Assembly (NCBI RefSeq): GCF_000758625.1
Contig: NZ_CP009283.1
Coordinates: 1,437,501-1,501,500 of the forward strand
From: Paenibacillus sp. FSL R7-0273
Lineage (GTDB): Bacteria; Bacillota; Bacilli; Paenibacillales; Paenibacillaceae
Direction: 5' to 3'
Length of the DNA stretch: 64,000 bases
A program made the translations under genes and the position numbers. The notes under the pieces were generated by a model. That model did no database searches and was not told the DNA's origin. It saw only the letters and a program-made list of their open reading frames with translations. Of this stretch, positions 9,459 through 16,960 are shown piece after piece. Positions within the stretch are counted from its first letter, which is position 1; each line of letters opens with the position of its first letter.

Positions 9459-9529
9459 GCGGGTGTAGTTCAATGGTAGAACTTTAGCCTTCCAAGCTAA
9501 TAGCGTGGGTTCGATTCCCATCACCCGCT
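9459..9529 (+). tRNA. tRNA-Gly (TCC anticodon)
   Basis: 71-nt cloverleaf without encoded CCA. The acceptor stem GCGGGTG pairs with CACCCGC, the D loop is standard, the anticodon stem TTAGC/GCTAA frames the loop CTTCCAA (anticodon TCC), and the T loop is TTCGATT. Its 3' half is the attachment core of the prophage and is supplied by phage DNA after integration. Confidence 0.96.
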
Positions 9530-9535
9530 TATACA
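9484..9535. repeat. attL core (tRNA-Gly 3' half)
   Basis: 52 bp identical to 59077-59128. It begins at the anticodon stem (TTAGCC) and runs six bases past the tRNA discriminator base (TATACA). Flanking bases differ on both sides, which defines the repeat exactly. Confidence 0.95.
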
Positions 9536-9549
9536 AGATTTAGCTCTGA

Positions 9550-9576
9550 AACCCTTGCGCCACAAGGGTTTTTTCT
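9550..9576 (+). terminator. phage-supplied terminator for tRNA-Gly
   Basis: AACCCTTG, 5-nt loop, CAAGGGTT, then T run. It mirrors the chromosomal terminator beyond attR (59141-59164), so the phage restores tRNA termination as well as the tRNA. Confidence 0.75.
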
Positions 9577-9615
9577 ATGCGCGCTTTTCGATATACGACA
9601 GGTGACAATAGAGTC

Positions 9616-9636
9616 ATGGGGCAATTCATGGGGCAA
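9616..9636. repeat. candidate integrase arm-type sites, left
   Basis: ATGGGGCAA occurs twice (9616-9624 and 9628-9636), 12 bp apart, at and just beyond the integrase stop codon. The same word recurs twice beside attR at 58945-58964, which suggests arm sites for the integrase N-terminal domain. Confidence 0.5.
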
Positions 9637-10864
9637 TTGTCCGGACTTTTGGATTCATACCTTCAAGATGGTTAATTAAAGTCCGATCGACTGAGACAAC
9701 CTCATGAGTATATCGATTTGTCGTTTCGAGCTTTGAATGCCGCAAGAACTTCTGAATGCTCCGCTGATCAGCTCCGTGCTCTCGCAGTAATGTTGCTGCT
9801 GTATGACGAAGTCCATGAAGCTTCACGTGTGGGAATTTGTATTTCTTTAAAAACTTAGCCCATGTATTTGTTGCGGTACTGGGAAAATACATAACACCTT
9901 TACCACCGTGAAAAATATACTGCTTGTCTTCTCCAAGCCATTTGCGACACTGCAGCTTCTCCTTTTTCCACTGCCTCTCAAAATGTTTTAGCTCATCCAT
10001 ATACCACTTGGGCATAGGCACCCAATCTTCTGATTCTACCGTTTTAACTTCGCTCTCAATCTTTTGGCCATTTTCATCAATTGTAATTTGCTTAGAAATG
10101 TAGATTCTAGAATTTTCGAAATCTAGGTCGGACCATTCAACAGCAAGATACTCTCCTCGTCGGTACCCCCCAAGGATTACTCCCGTAAAGTATAACCGCC
10201 ATCTGGTGGGGAGGTTATACAGCGCGAGTAAGAGCTCGGCCACCTCAGTTTTAAGATAATTTTGCTTAACGTCCTTTAGCCGTTTTTTCTCCTTTTTATT
10301 CGCAGATGGGCGTTCAAAGCCAGTCATAGGATTTTTCTTGATAACTCCCCAATCATAGGCTCGGTCAAAAATCGACTTTAACGCTTTGTAGATATTCAGC
10401 TTTGAGTTCGTAGCAAGAGGACTTCCGTTTTTCAGATTTCTTAAATCTGAGAACCACTCAACCAATTGGAGCGTGGTTATTTCATCAATCCAATAATCTC
10501 CGAACTCAGGGAGAATCCGATTATTCACAATGCTCTCAGTAAAGAATATCGTTCCGCCACTCAGGTTTTCAGAGGCATAAACTTTTCTCCAGGTCGGTAC
10601 AAATTCGGCAAAGGTTTTTTTCTTTGCGCGGCTTCGGTTTTTCCCCTTATCCTCATACTTACCTGACGTGACAAGTTGACTCCACTTATCCTCCTGAACA
10701 GCCAACCAGCTTTCTTTCTTTTTCTCTGATTTTGCATTTGCGATTTCGTACGGCATTTCAACAACCATAGATCGTTTTGGGCGAGAGGCTTTCGCCGGAT
10801 CTCGTTCAACAAGCTTGTACTTATGGCCTCCAAGATGTTCGCTCCAAGCCATATTTTGCATCAC
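9626..10864 (-). CDS. int: tyrosine recombinase integrase
   Basis: 412-aa phage integrase that recombines attP with attB in tRNA-Gly. It has an N-terminal arm-binding region, a SAM-like core-binding domain (about 90-185) and a catalytic domain with the Arg I region (GGYRRGE), H350-GLR353, H376 in LRHS and the nucleophile Y385 in NRYTH. Its 3' end faces attL and overlaps one ATGGGGCAA repeat. The start could be GTG at 10864, ATG at 10861 or ATG at 10852; GGAG spacing does not decide. Confidence 0.95.
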   Translation of the reverse strand: MMQNMAWSEHLGGHKYKLVERDPAKASRPKRSMVVEMPYEIANAKSEKKKESWLAVQEDKWSQLVTSGKYEDKGKNRSRAKKKTFAEFVPTWRKVYASENLSGGTIFFTESIVNNRILPEFGDYWIDEITTLQLVEWFSDLRNLKNGSPLATNSKLNIYKALKSIFDRAYDWGVIKKNPMTGFERPSANKKEKKRLKDVKQNYLKTEVAELLLALYNLPTRWRLYFTGVILGGYRRGEYLAVEWSDLDFENSRIYISKQITIDENGQKIESEVKTVESEDWVPMPKWYMDELKHFERQWKKEKLQCRKWLGEDKQYIFHGGKGVMYFPSTATNTWAKFLKKYKFPHVKLHGLRHTAATLLREHGADQRSIQKFLRHSKLETTNRYTHEVVSVDRTLINHLEGMNPKVRTIAP

Positions 10865-10925
10865 TCCAAACGTATGTTCTATTTTGAGGCATATATAAAC
10901 AGCCTTTCAGCTGGAATTAGAAGGC

Positions 10926-11393
10926 TTATAGGATTTTGGTTACCCCAAGCGGATCAAGCCGGATAGCGTAGTTTTCATATCTAACGTAGAGACCATATAC
11001 TTCTAAATAATGACTGATTGAATAATCTAAGAAATCTTCTGTCACACCTATTAGATCGGCAAACTCGTGCCGGTTTCTTACATTTGCCTCGAAGGCCTGT
11101 ACAAAACTGGACAAGGGGACGAGCTTCTCATATCCCCAGTTGCGGGCTTTCTTTTCCTGTTTCCGGTTCTTAACATCGGTTTGGTCAATAATATGCCCCG
11201 CTGAAGTATAATGATGTCCCAACTCTTCAGCGAGGACGCAAATCCTCTCAAGAGGACTGTCAAGGTTCTTATTGAGCAGAATGATACTGGAACTTCTTGT
11301 TTCTATATACAAGCCTTTAATCCGTTCCGGGAGATCAGCCATGTCGTTGAATGGAATGGGAACCTCGCGGGTGAGTTTGTCGTAAGTGTTCAC
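10926..11393 (-). CDS. ImmA/IrrE-type metallopeptidase
   Basis: 155-aa zinc protease of the ImmA family, which in ICEBs1 and related phages cleaves the CI-like repressor to trigger induction. The active site reads EELGHH (VLAEELGHHYT), the phage variant of HExxH. I chose GTG at 11393, six bases after GGAGGG; a TTG at 11399 is too close to the RBS. It lies directly after the repressor gene, as in known ImmR-ImmA pairs, so the repressor at 11416-11790 is the likely substrate. Confidence 0.85.
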   Translation of the reverse strand: MNTYDKLTREVPIPFNDMADLPERIKGLYIETRSSSIILLNKNLDSPLERICVLAEELGHHYTSAGHIIDQTDVKNRKQEKKARNWGYEKLVPLSSFVQAFEANVRNRHEFADLIGVTEDFLDYSISHYLEVYGLYVRYENYAIRLDPLGVTKIL

Positions 11394-11415
11394 TGGCAAC
11401 CCTCCTGCCGAGATT

Positions 11416-11790
11416 CTAGTTGATATTCTTATTTAAAGCTATTTTCATAGCAAGCTTAATTCTTATCAAATCCTCTTCGGTTAAATCTCCTTCGTACCCT
11501 ACCTGGTGGGCAGCCATAGTTAAAATCTCTTCCTCTGTTAACTTCTCCTCTGTCTGGACATCTGGATACGTTTCTTTAGAAGTAACAGCTTGTCCTTTGC
11601 TTTCTTCACCCATTAGATACTCAAGGGGCACATCGAAATAATCTGCAATCTTTTGCAATTTTTCTCTCTTAGGTGTGTACTTGCCTTGTTTCCAACTTGT
11701 AATCGTAGCTGTAGTTAATCCGGTATCTTTAGCAACACGATATGCAGTCACACCATGCTTCTGTAGTAATTTTTCGAATATCTCGTACAT
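11416..11790 (-). CDS. CI-like XRE-family repressor
   Basis: 124-aa lysogeny repressor with an N-terminal HTH (YRVAKDTGLTTATITSWKQG, about residues 17-36) and an acidic C-terminal part likely to mediate dimerisation or ImmA sensing. Its first 60 residues are clearly paralogous to the divergent Cro-like protein at 12016. Good RBS GGAGGAAAACTA. It should bind the TTAGAAAACT operators in the divergent region. Confidence 0.9.
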   Translation of the reverse strand: MYEIFEKLLQKHGVTAYRVAKDTGLTTATITSWKQGKYTPKREKLQKIADYFDVPLEYLMGEESKGQAVTSKETYPDVQTEEKLTEEEILTMAAHQVGYEGDLTEEDLIRIKLAMKIALNKNIN

Positions 11791-11828
11791 TAGTTTTCCT
11801 CCACAATTTTCTTTTAGAAAAAAATAAG

Positions 11829-11974
11829 TTAGAAAACTAAGCCGAATTACGTTGACGCACTTAGTAAGCTATGCTAATATACAGACATAGCTTAGAAAAC
11901 TATGCTATTAAAACGAAAAGGGCTTAGAAAACTTATTTAACTTAGGCGACACCTCGATTATATAAGTTTTCTTA
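11829..11974. promoter_or_regulatory. immunity operator array
   Basis: Four copies of a 12-bp near-palindrome, TTAGAAAACTNA type: 11829-11840 (TTAGAAAACTAA), 11892-11903, 11924-11935 and, inverted, 11963-11974. They fill the gap between the divergent repressor and Cro-like genes. The last lies at a possible rightward promoter (TTAACT, about 16 bp, TATATA). Binding by the two XRE proteins is inference. Confidence 0.7.
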
Positions 11975-12015
11975 GCTATTCGTCAATACATTTTTTGTAA
12001 AGGAGGATGTTTTGT

Positions 12016-12201
12016 GTGTACGAGAAATTCCTTTGCTTATTAGAGCAGTCTGGGAAAACTTCATATCAGGTTGCTAAAGACACGGGTATTTCTACGGCAA
12101 CGCTGACGAATTGGAAACAAGGGAACTATCAGCCAAAAACCCAAAAACTTAAAATTTTAGCTGATTATTTCGGCGTAACTGTTGATTACTTTTTGGCTTA
12201 A
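12016..12201 (+). CDS. Cro-like XRE-family regulator
   Basis: 61-aa single HTH domain (YQVAKDTGISTATLTNWKQG). I chose GTG at 12016, nine bases after AGGAGG. The ATG at 12007 abuts the Shine-Dalgarno and cannot be used with it, and with the GTG start the protein aligns from residue 1 (MYEKF) with the repressor (MYEIF). It is the first rightward gene after the operator array and probably the lytic switch partner. Confidence 0.88.
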   Translation: MYEKFLCLLEQSGKTSYQVAKDTGISTATLTNWKQGNYQPKTQKLKILADYFGVTVDYFLA

Positions 12202-12213
12202 GGGAGGTGCTCC

Positions 12214-12498
12214 ATGACAACATCTGATTTTCTTGAAGCGATGCGGATAGAAATTAAACAGGGACTTCGAGAAGAGATTCTGGCCGAGTTGCAACCAGAG
12301 ATACAGCGACAGCTACGCTCAAACATTTTCGATCTTGAAGAGGCTGCTGCCTACTTGAAAGTGTCTCCACGGACCATTCAACGCATGATTGCAGACAACG
12401 ATCTTCCCTATTTCCGGCAGCGCAAGCAATTGTTCTTCAGGCAAGTTTCATTGGAGGGTTGGGTCGCTAAAAGGGAACAGAAAGGGGCTAAATCATGA
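12214..12498 (+). CDS. excisionase-like helix-turn-helix protein
   Basis: 94 aa. A charged N-terminal helix is followed by a MerR/excisionase-type winged HTH (AAAYLKVSPRTIQRMIADND). Such proteins act in excision or early control. GGGAGGTGCT RBS; the stop overlaps the next start (ATGA). Confidence 0.8.
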   Translation: MTTSDFLEAMRIEIKQGLREEILAELQPEIQRQLRSNIFDLEEAAAYLKVSPRTIQRMIADNDLPYFRQRKQLFFRQVSLEGWVAKREQKGAKS

Positions 12499-12656
12499 GA
12501 AAAACATGGATTTTGACAGAGAGTGACCGCCCAACTAATTTGCTGATGCAGATGCAAGAGGTCCTGTCCTCCATCCAGAATGGTGCCAGCGTCAATGAAT
12601 CATGGCAAGAGCCGGGTAAGCTCGTCATTGAATTATGGGAGGTTGAGCCTGAATGA
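12495..12656 (+). CDS. 53-aa hypothetical early protein
   Basis: Starts inside the preceding stop codon (ATGA) and its own stop overlaps the following start, so it is translationally coupled on both sides. The product begins MRKTWILTESDRP and ends ELWEVEPE, acidic at the C-terminus. Unknown function. Confidence 0.65.
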   Translation: MRKTWILTESDRPTNLLMQMQEVLSSIQNGASVNESWQEPGKLVIELWEVEPE

Positions 12657-12847
12657 TTCGCGTAACAAGGAAAATAAGTGACAATGAACTGAAAGCCCGC
12701 ATTCTGCTCTACAAGCGCCTGGAGCGCAGCGCAACTGCCTCCGGTCATATGCAAGTGGCCGCTTACTGCCGCCGGCAGCATAATGCTTGTCGGGAGCTGC
12801 TGACAGCTGAGTGGGATAAGCCGCTCAAACGGCTGAGGGCTGGATGA
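12653..12847 (+). CDS. 64-aa basic hypothetical early protein
   Basis: Helical, strongly basic small protein (ARILLYKRLERSATASGHMQ). Overlaps its neighbours by four bases at each end, indicating a tightly coupled early operon. No family recognised. Confidence 0.65.
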   Translation: MIRVTRKISDNELKARILLYKRLERSATASGHMQVAAYCRRQHNACRELLTAEWDKPLKRLRAG

Positions 12848-13032
12848 TGCCGGACGAACTGCTTGATTACCTGGGAGACCTATTTATAAAAGGTGAGTAT
12901 CACAAGCGGTTCGGCGTTACGTTCTTACAGTTTATTGAGGCATGCACAAGCCAGGCGGGCTATTACAGGCTTTCGCGGCGGACATTATTCCAGCAATGGC
13001 TGAAAATTGTAGAGCTTACCCATGAGAAATAA
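12844..13032 (+). CDS. 62-aa hypothetical early protein
   Basis: Coupled start (ATGATG at the previous stop). Helical product with acidic N-terminus and basic C-terminus. Its end overlaps the next gene by 11 bases. Unknown function. Confidence 0.6.
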   Translation: MMPDELLDYLGDLFIKGEYHKRFGVTFLQFIEACTSQAGYYRLSRRTLFQQWLKIVELTHEK

Positions 13033-13210
13033 ATATTCTGGCACCTGTTACCGATGCGGGAGGCTGGTAGAAGCAGGCAAGGGTCATTTCGAAAGGCATA
13101 AAGGTGGTTGGAGATTGCAGCATTTAGTTTGTGCAATAAAGTGTCGTGGTACAGATCAGCACTATTTGAAAGGTGGTGAGAATGATGAGCAAAGTAACCG
13201 GACCACTTGA
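13022..13210 (+). CDS. 62-aa small zinc-ribbon-like protein
   Basis: Contains CYRC near the start and HLVCAIKC later, a plausible four-ligand zinc site, within an otherwise basic sequence. Overlaps the genes on both sides. Role unknown; small phage zinc-ribbon proteins are often DNA or RNA binders. Confidence 0.6.
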   Translation: MRNKYSGTCYRCGRLVEAGKGHFERHKGGWRLQHLVCAIKCRGTDQHYLKGGENDEQSNRTT

Positions 13211-13403
13211 GGTCATTGATTTCTGTGCAAATCCAGTGTGCCAAGATGAAATCTATTTCGGTCAGCGCGCTGTAAAGTACGGCAAGGATCTCTACTGCGG
13301 CAATAACTGCTTATGTGAGGGTATCGGCGCTGTGGTGATCAAGGCAGATGACAACCTTAGAGGGGGTGATGCAACAGAACATGAAAATGACCCAACGGGG
13401 TAG
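13182..13403 (+). CDS. small cysteine-rich hypothetical protein
   Basis: About 73 aa with four or five cysteines (FCANPVCQDEI, YCGNNCLCEG), suggesting a metal-bound fold. Start ATG at 13182 or 13185 after AAGGTGGTGA; upstream GTGs lie inside the RBS. Overlaps the previous gene by 29 bases. Confidence 0.6.
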   Translation: MMSKVTGPLEVIDFCANPVCQDEIYFGQRAVKYGKDLYCGNNCLCEGIGAVVIKADDNLRGGDATEHENDPTG

Positions 13404-13455
13404 GAGCCGTCAGGTCATTGCAATACATCACATTATGAGGTCAGTTTATCACTGA
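13369..13455 (+). CDS. possible 28-aa basic peptide
   Basis: ATG beside an AGGGGGTG motif opens a 28-codon frame ending SVYH, rich in Arg and His. RBS spacing is too short for the first ATG and long for the next, so this is uncertain. Confidence 0.25.
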   Translation: MQQNMKMTQRGRSRQVIAIHHIMRSVYH

Positions 13456-13470
13456 CTGAAGGGAGAAGCA

Positions 13471-14367
13471 ATGTCAAAAATCTGCTATCGGGAAATTAAC
13501 TTCCGTTCGGAAAGCCTGCGTTTGATTGAACAGGTTAACGCTATTATTCATGAATATCAGGATATGGGCTACTCTCTGACACTGCGGCAGGTATATTACC
13601 AGCTCGTTTCACGGGATGTCATTCCCAACAATGAACGCAGTTATAAAAACTTAGGGAATCTCATCTCGGATGGCCGCATGTCCGGGCTCATTGATTGGAA
13701 TGCCATTGAAAACCGCACCCGGAACCTTCGCAAAAACAGTCATTGGACTTCACCAGGCTCCATTATTCACTCTGCGGCTTACTCCTTTGCATACGACAAA
13801 TGGGAGGACCAGGACAGTTATGTGGAGGTGTGGGTGGAAAAAGATGCCTTGGTCGGAATCGTAGGACAGGTCTGTGAAGAGCTGGACATCCCATATTTCT
13901 CGTGTAGAGGCTATGTCTCCCAATCTGAAATGTGGGCAGCGGCTCAACGTCTGGAACAGTTCTCTGCTCAAAAATCTATTCACATTATTCATTTAGGAGA
14001 CCACGACCCGAGCGGGAAAGACATGAGCCGCGATATCGTGGACCGACTGGAACTGTTCGGGGTGTCTGTAGAGTTCCAGCGTATCGCTTTAAACTATGAT
14101 CAGATTGAGGAATACGGCCCGCCGCCTAACCCCACAAAGCTGACCGATAGCCGAGCTTCTGGGTATATTTCAGAGTTTGGACATGAATGCTGGGAGCTGG
14201 ATGCGCTGCGTCCTGATGTAATCGACGGGCTGATCCGTGACGCTGTGACAGACTTGTGTGACTTGGAACTGCTGCAAGAGGCCCGGGACCGTGAAGAGAC
14301 GGCCAAGGACACTTTAAAAGCCGTGGCTCGAGATTGGCCAACGATTGAACGCAATTATTCTAACTAA
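13471..14367 (+). CDS. TOPRIM-domain protein (Spo11/topoisomerase VI A-like)
   Basis: 298-aa phage early protein. An N-terminal winged-helix region (LTLRQVYYQLVSRDVIPNNE) is followed by a TOPRIM-like core with a glutamate in VEVWVEKDAL and the DxD pair D177-H-D179 in GDHDPSG. This order resembles the catalytic A subunit of type IIB topoisomerases. A catalytic tyrosine could be in the RQVYYQL segment, but that is unproven. It sits at the start of the replication block, so a role in replication or recombination is likely. Confidence 0.75.
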   Translation: MSKICYREINFRSESLRLIEQVNAIIHEYQDMGYSLTLRQVYYQLVSRDVIPNNERSYKNLGNLISDGRMSGLIDWNAIENRTRNLRKNSHWTSPGSIIHSAAYSFAYDKWEDQDSYVEVWVEKDALVGIVGQVCEELDIPYFSCRGYVSQSEMWAAAQRLEQFSAQKSIHIIHLGDHDPSGKDMSRDIVDRLELFGVSVEFQRIALNYDQIEEYGPPPNPTKLTDSRASGYISEFGHECWELDALRPDVIDGLIRDAVTDLCDLELLQEARDREETAKDTLKAVARDWPTIERNYSN

Positions 14368-14383
14368 TTAGGAGGTCTCATAC

Positions 14384-14770
14384 ATGCCCGTTCAAATTAC
14401 AATTACCGGTGAGAACGCAAAGGAAGCATTGCAGGAGATTGGAGGACTGGCTGCCGCTCTGGTTGGCGCTGCGCCTGTAACGGATAAGCAGAAGGCCAAG
14501 GCTCAGGCGGCAACGAAACCCGCTGAGACAAAGCAGGAAGAGCCAGAGAAGACCCAAGCCGAAACGAAACCGCAAACAAAGCTAGATGAGGGTTCAGGGG
14601 GAGAGGATCTTCCTACTGCTACAGAACTTAAAGCCAAGGCTACGGAAGTGACCAAGTCAGGGAAACGCGAAGAGGTTAAAGCCCTGCTTACTGAGTTCGG
14701 CTACAAGGCGCTGAGTGACGTAGCCGAAGCAGACCGTGCAGTCTTCATGGAACGCCTGGAACAGCTTTGA
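14384..14770 (+). CDS. hypothetical protein with Ala/Lys/Glu-rich linker
   Basis: 128 aa: a short N-terminal segment, a long low-complexity hydrophilic linker (residues 42-80), then a compact helical C-terminal module (SGKREEVKALLTEFGYKALS). Coupled to the next gene by a 4-base overlap. The conserved position before the DUF2800 gene is known from other Firmicutes phages; function unknown. Confidence 0.7.
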   Translation: MPVQITITGENAKEALQEIGGLAAALVGAAPVTDKQKAKAQAATKPAETKQEEPEKTQAETKPQTKLDEGSGGEDLPTATELKAKATEVTKSGKREEVKALLTEFGYKALSDVAEADRAVFMERLEQL

Positions 14771-15963
14771 GCAAAGAGGTAGGAGCACACGCAGAGCGGG
14801 ATCACGCCATCCTCTCCGCGTCAGGCTCCAAGAAATGGCTCACCTGTACCCCCAGCGCCCGTCTGGAGGAGAAGCTGCCCGAAAAACGTTCTGTGTACTC
14901 TGATGAAGGCTCTGCAGCGCATGAGCTTTCCGAGATTCACCTGGCGTACCACCTGGGGCAGCTTAAGCCCTGGGACCACGGGGAGCGCTGGAAAGAGGCC
15001 CAAAAAGGCCCTTACTACTCCCGTGAGATGGAGGACTACGTGCATGAGTATGTTGGGCTTGTCCTGGAGAGGGTTAACACGGCCAGAGCAAAGTCTACGG
15101 ATGTCATTGTGCTGCTAGAGGAGCGTTTGGATTACTCTGCTTATGCCCCCGAAGGTCGAGGGACAGGAGACGTTGTAATCATTGCTGACGGCTGCCTGGA
15201 GATTATTGACCTGAAGTATGGCAAGGGCGTCCCTGTATCGGCTATTGATAATAGCCAGATGCGGCTTTACGCGCTGGGAGCTGTTGAAGGCTACGATTTC
15301 CTTTACGACATCCAGACGGTGCGCATGACCATTGTGCAGATCCGGCTGGACAGTATTTCTGAGGATGTCATGACGGTGGAAGCCCTGCGGGAGTGGGGCG
15401 AGAGTATTAAGCCCGCAGCAGCTAGGGCGTGGGCGGGTGAAGGTGAATTTGTTCCTGGTCCTCATTGCTCCAGTGGTTTCTGTAAGGCCCGCTTTACCTG
15501 CAAGGCCCGGACTGACTTCTACATGGCGGCGACACAGTACGAGTTCAAGGACCCTGCACTCATGACCCTAGAGGACATAAGCGCGGTGCTGTATGTAGCG
15601 CCGGAATTGCAGAAGTGGGCGAAGGAGCTGGCGAGTTATGCCTTTGAACAGGCGACCAAGCACGGCGCTAAGATTCCGAGCTGGAAGCTGGTTGAAGGGC
15701 GCAGCGACCGTGTGATCCGTGATAAATCAGCGGCTATGGCAGCTCTCGCTGCCGCAGGGGTGCCTGAAACGAAATACCTTAAGCCACAAGACCTGCAAGG
15801 CATTGGAGAGCTGGAGAAGATCGGCAAGAAGGAGCTGGCTAAGATACTGGATGGCCTCATTATCAAGCCTGAAAGCAAGCCGGTACTGGTTCCTGAGAGT
15901 GACCCAAGATCAGTATTAAACAATACCCGCGATGCTTTCGCGGACATTAATCTGGAGGACTGA
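14767..15963 (+). CDS. DUF2800 protein, Cas4/RecB-like nuclease fold
   Basis: 398 aa. PD-(D/E)XK features are visible: an early glutamate region (SDEGSAAHELSEIHL), GTGDVVIIADGCLEIIDLKYGKG with D and EIIDLK as the catalytic core, and a cysteine cluster (CSSGFCKARFTCKAR) that could hold an iron-sulphur cluster as in Cas4/AddB-type nucleases. Part of the conserved DUF2800-DUF2815-DNA polymerase module. Likely a recombination exonuclease; not demonstrated. The start (TTG at the overlap) lacks a strong RBS and relies on coupling. Confidence 0.85.
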   Translation: MSKEVGAHAERDHAILSASGSKKWLTCTPSARLEEKLPEKRSVYSDEGSAAHELSEIHLAYHLGQLKPWDHGERWKEAQKGPYYSREMEDYVHEYVGLVLERVNTARAKSTDVIVLLEERLDYSAYAPEGRGTGDVVIIADGCLEIIDLKYGKGVPVSAIDNSQMRLYALGAVEGYDFLYDIQTVRMTIVQIRLDSISEDVMTVEALREWGESIKPAAARAWAGEGEFVPGPHCSSGFCKARFTCKARTDFYMAATQYEFKDPALMTLEDISAVLYVAPELQKWAKELASYAFEQATKHGAKIPSWKLVEGRSDRVIRDKSAAMAALAAAGVPETKYLKPQDLQGIGELEKIGKKELAKILDGLIIKPESKPVLVPESDPRSVLNNTRDAFADINLED

Positions 15964-15969
15964 TATATT

Positions 15970-16563
15970 ATGACAACCGAACAAACCAGTAAGCTGACCA
16001 CGAATAAAGTACGTTTTGCCTTCGCCCGGGTATTTGAGCCGGAATCATTCGCCGGCGGACCAGAAAAATATTCCGTGCGCCTGCTCATTCCGAAATCAGA
16101 CAACGAATTCCTTGAGCGCTATAAGCAGGCTCTGGCCGTGGCTAAGGAGCTGGGCAAGACCAAGAAGTGGAACGGCAAGGTGCCTACGAAGCTGGACCTG
16201 CCGCTGAAGGATGGTGACGAGGTGGATCTGGAGAAATACCCAGAGCATGAAGATCATTGGTACATCAATGCGAAGAGTACATCAGCACCGGATGTGCTCA
16301 AGCCAAACGGTAAAGACAAGGACGGGCGGAACATCTTGGTGGACATTACGGACACCACAGAGTTCTGGAGCGGCTGCTATGGCCGAGCACGCATTACCTT
16401 GTGGCCGTTCGATGAAGCCGGGAACAAAGGCATCAATGCCATACTGGACGGGGTTGTGAAGACTCAGAACGGTGAGTCCTTCGGCGGAGGCGGCGGGGAT
16501 ACCCGTGAAGCCTTTGCAGATGAAGACCTGGGTCAAGACGATGATGACGATTTCTTGAATTAA
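15970..16563 (+). CDS. DUF2815 protein, probable ssDNA-binding protein
   Basis: 197 aa, beta-rich core with an acidic disordered tail (DEDLGQDDDDDFLN), the architecture of phage single-strand DNA-binding proteins whose acidic tail recruits partners. Adjacent to a nuclease and the phage DNA polymerase. SSB role is inference from family and context. Confidence 0.8.
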   Translation: MTTEQTSKLTTNKVRFAFARVFEPESFAGGPEKYSVRLLIPKSDNEFLERYKQALAVAKELGKTKKWNGKVPTKLDLPLKDGDEVDLEKYPEHEDHWYINAKSTSAPDVLKPNGKDKDGRNILVDITDTTEFWSGCYGRARITLWPFDEAGNKGINAILDGVVKTQNGESFGGGGGDTREAFADEDLGQDDDDDFLN

Positions 16564-16573
16564 GCCATGTAAC

Positions 16574-16601
16574 GGGGGATTCCGCAAGGGTCCCCTTTTC
16601 T
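16574..16601 (+). terminator. terminator after DUF2815 gene
   Basis: GGGGA pairs with TCCCC and is followed by TTTTCTT. Polymerase transcription must restart or read through. Confidence 0.55.
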
Positions 16602-16610
16602 TAACCATAT

Positions 16611-16642
16611 AAAAGAGAAACCTCCCTATTTAATTAGGGAGG
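16611..16642 (-). terminator. reverse-strand terminator of microprotein cassette 1
   Basis: On the reverse strand CCTCCCTA pairs with TAGGGAGG and is followed by TTTCTCTTTT. The stop codon of the microprotein lies inside the stem, so the unit is maximally compact. Confidence 0.7.
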
Positions 16643-16736
16643 CATCAATACCCATGTAAGCTGCAATTAGAGAAACAATTGCAATTAGAACGGGTACTTT
16701 GATGATTAACTCAAAATATCGACATTTGAGTTCCAT
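16626..16736 (-). CDS. 36-aa membrane microprotein (cassette 1)
   Basis: Reverse-strand gene with a strong RBS (AAAAGGAGCTGAGAAA, then ATG). A short charged N-terminus is followed by a single membrane helix (LIIKVPVLIAIVSLIAA) and a short GIDASLIK tail. It is clearly paralogous to the 35-aa peptide at 20102-20209: shared F-x-LII, VL, I-x-S-x-IAA and G-[IL]-D. It runs against the early operon with its own terminator. Size, hydrophobicity and orientation resemble type I toxins, but no antitoxin RNA is proven. The rest of 16737-16960 has no convincing gene. Confidence 0.65.
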   Translation of the reverse strand: MELKCRYFELIIKVPVLIAIVSLIAAYMGIDASLIK

Positions 16737-16960
16737 TTTCTCAGCTCCTTTTCTATGTACATGCAGGGCTTTCACCGTGCACATATGAGCGGAAATACTC
16801 AGCCCGCCCCTATGTATTGGACATAGTAAAACAATAAAGCTATAGATTCAGAAAAGGAGTAAAGCTATGTGTATTGCGGATTAAATATACCACAATTTAC
16901 CTTACTTAGAAATTCGGAACGTTTGTTTGACAGATAACAAATTAATGGAAAGGAGAGCCT

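Noticed and set aside
12007-12015. ATG start for the Cro-like gene
   Set aside because: It touches the AGGAGG Shine-Dalgarno; GTG at 12016 has correct spacing and aligns with the paralogous repressor.
16867-16884. Five-codon frame MCIAD with good RBS as a gene
   Set aside because: Too short to support as a protein; kept only as a possible leader element in the findings.
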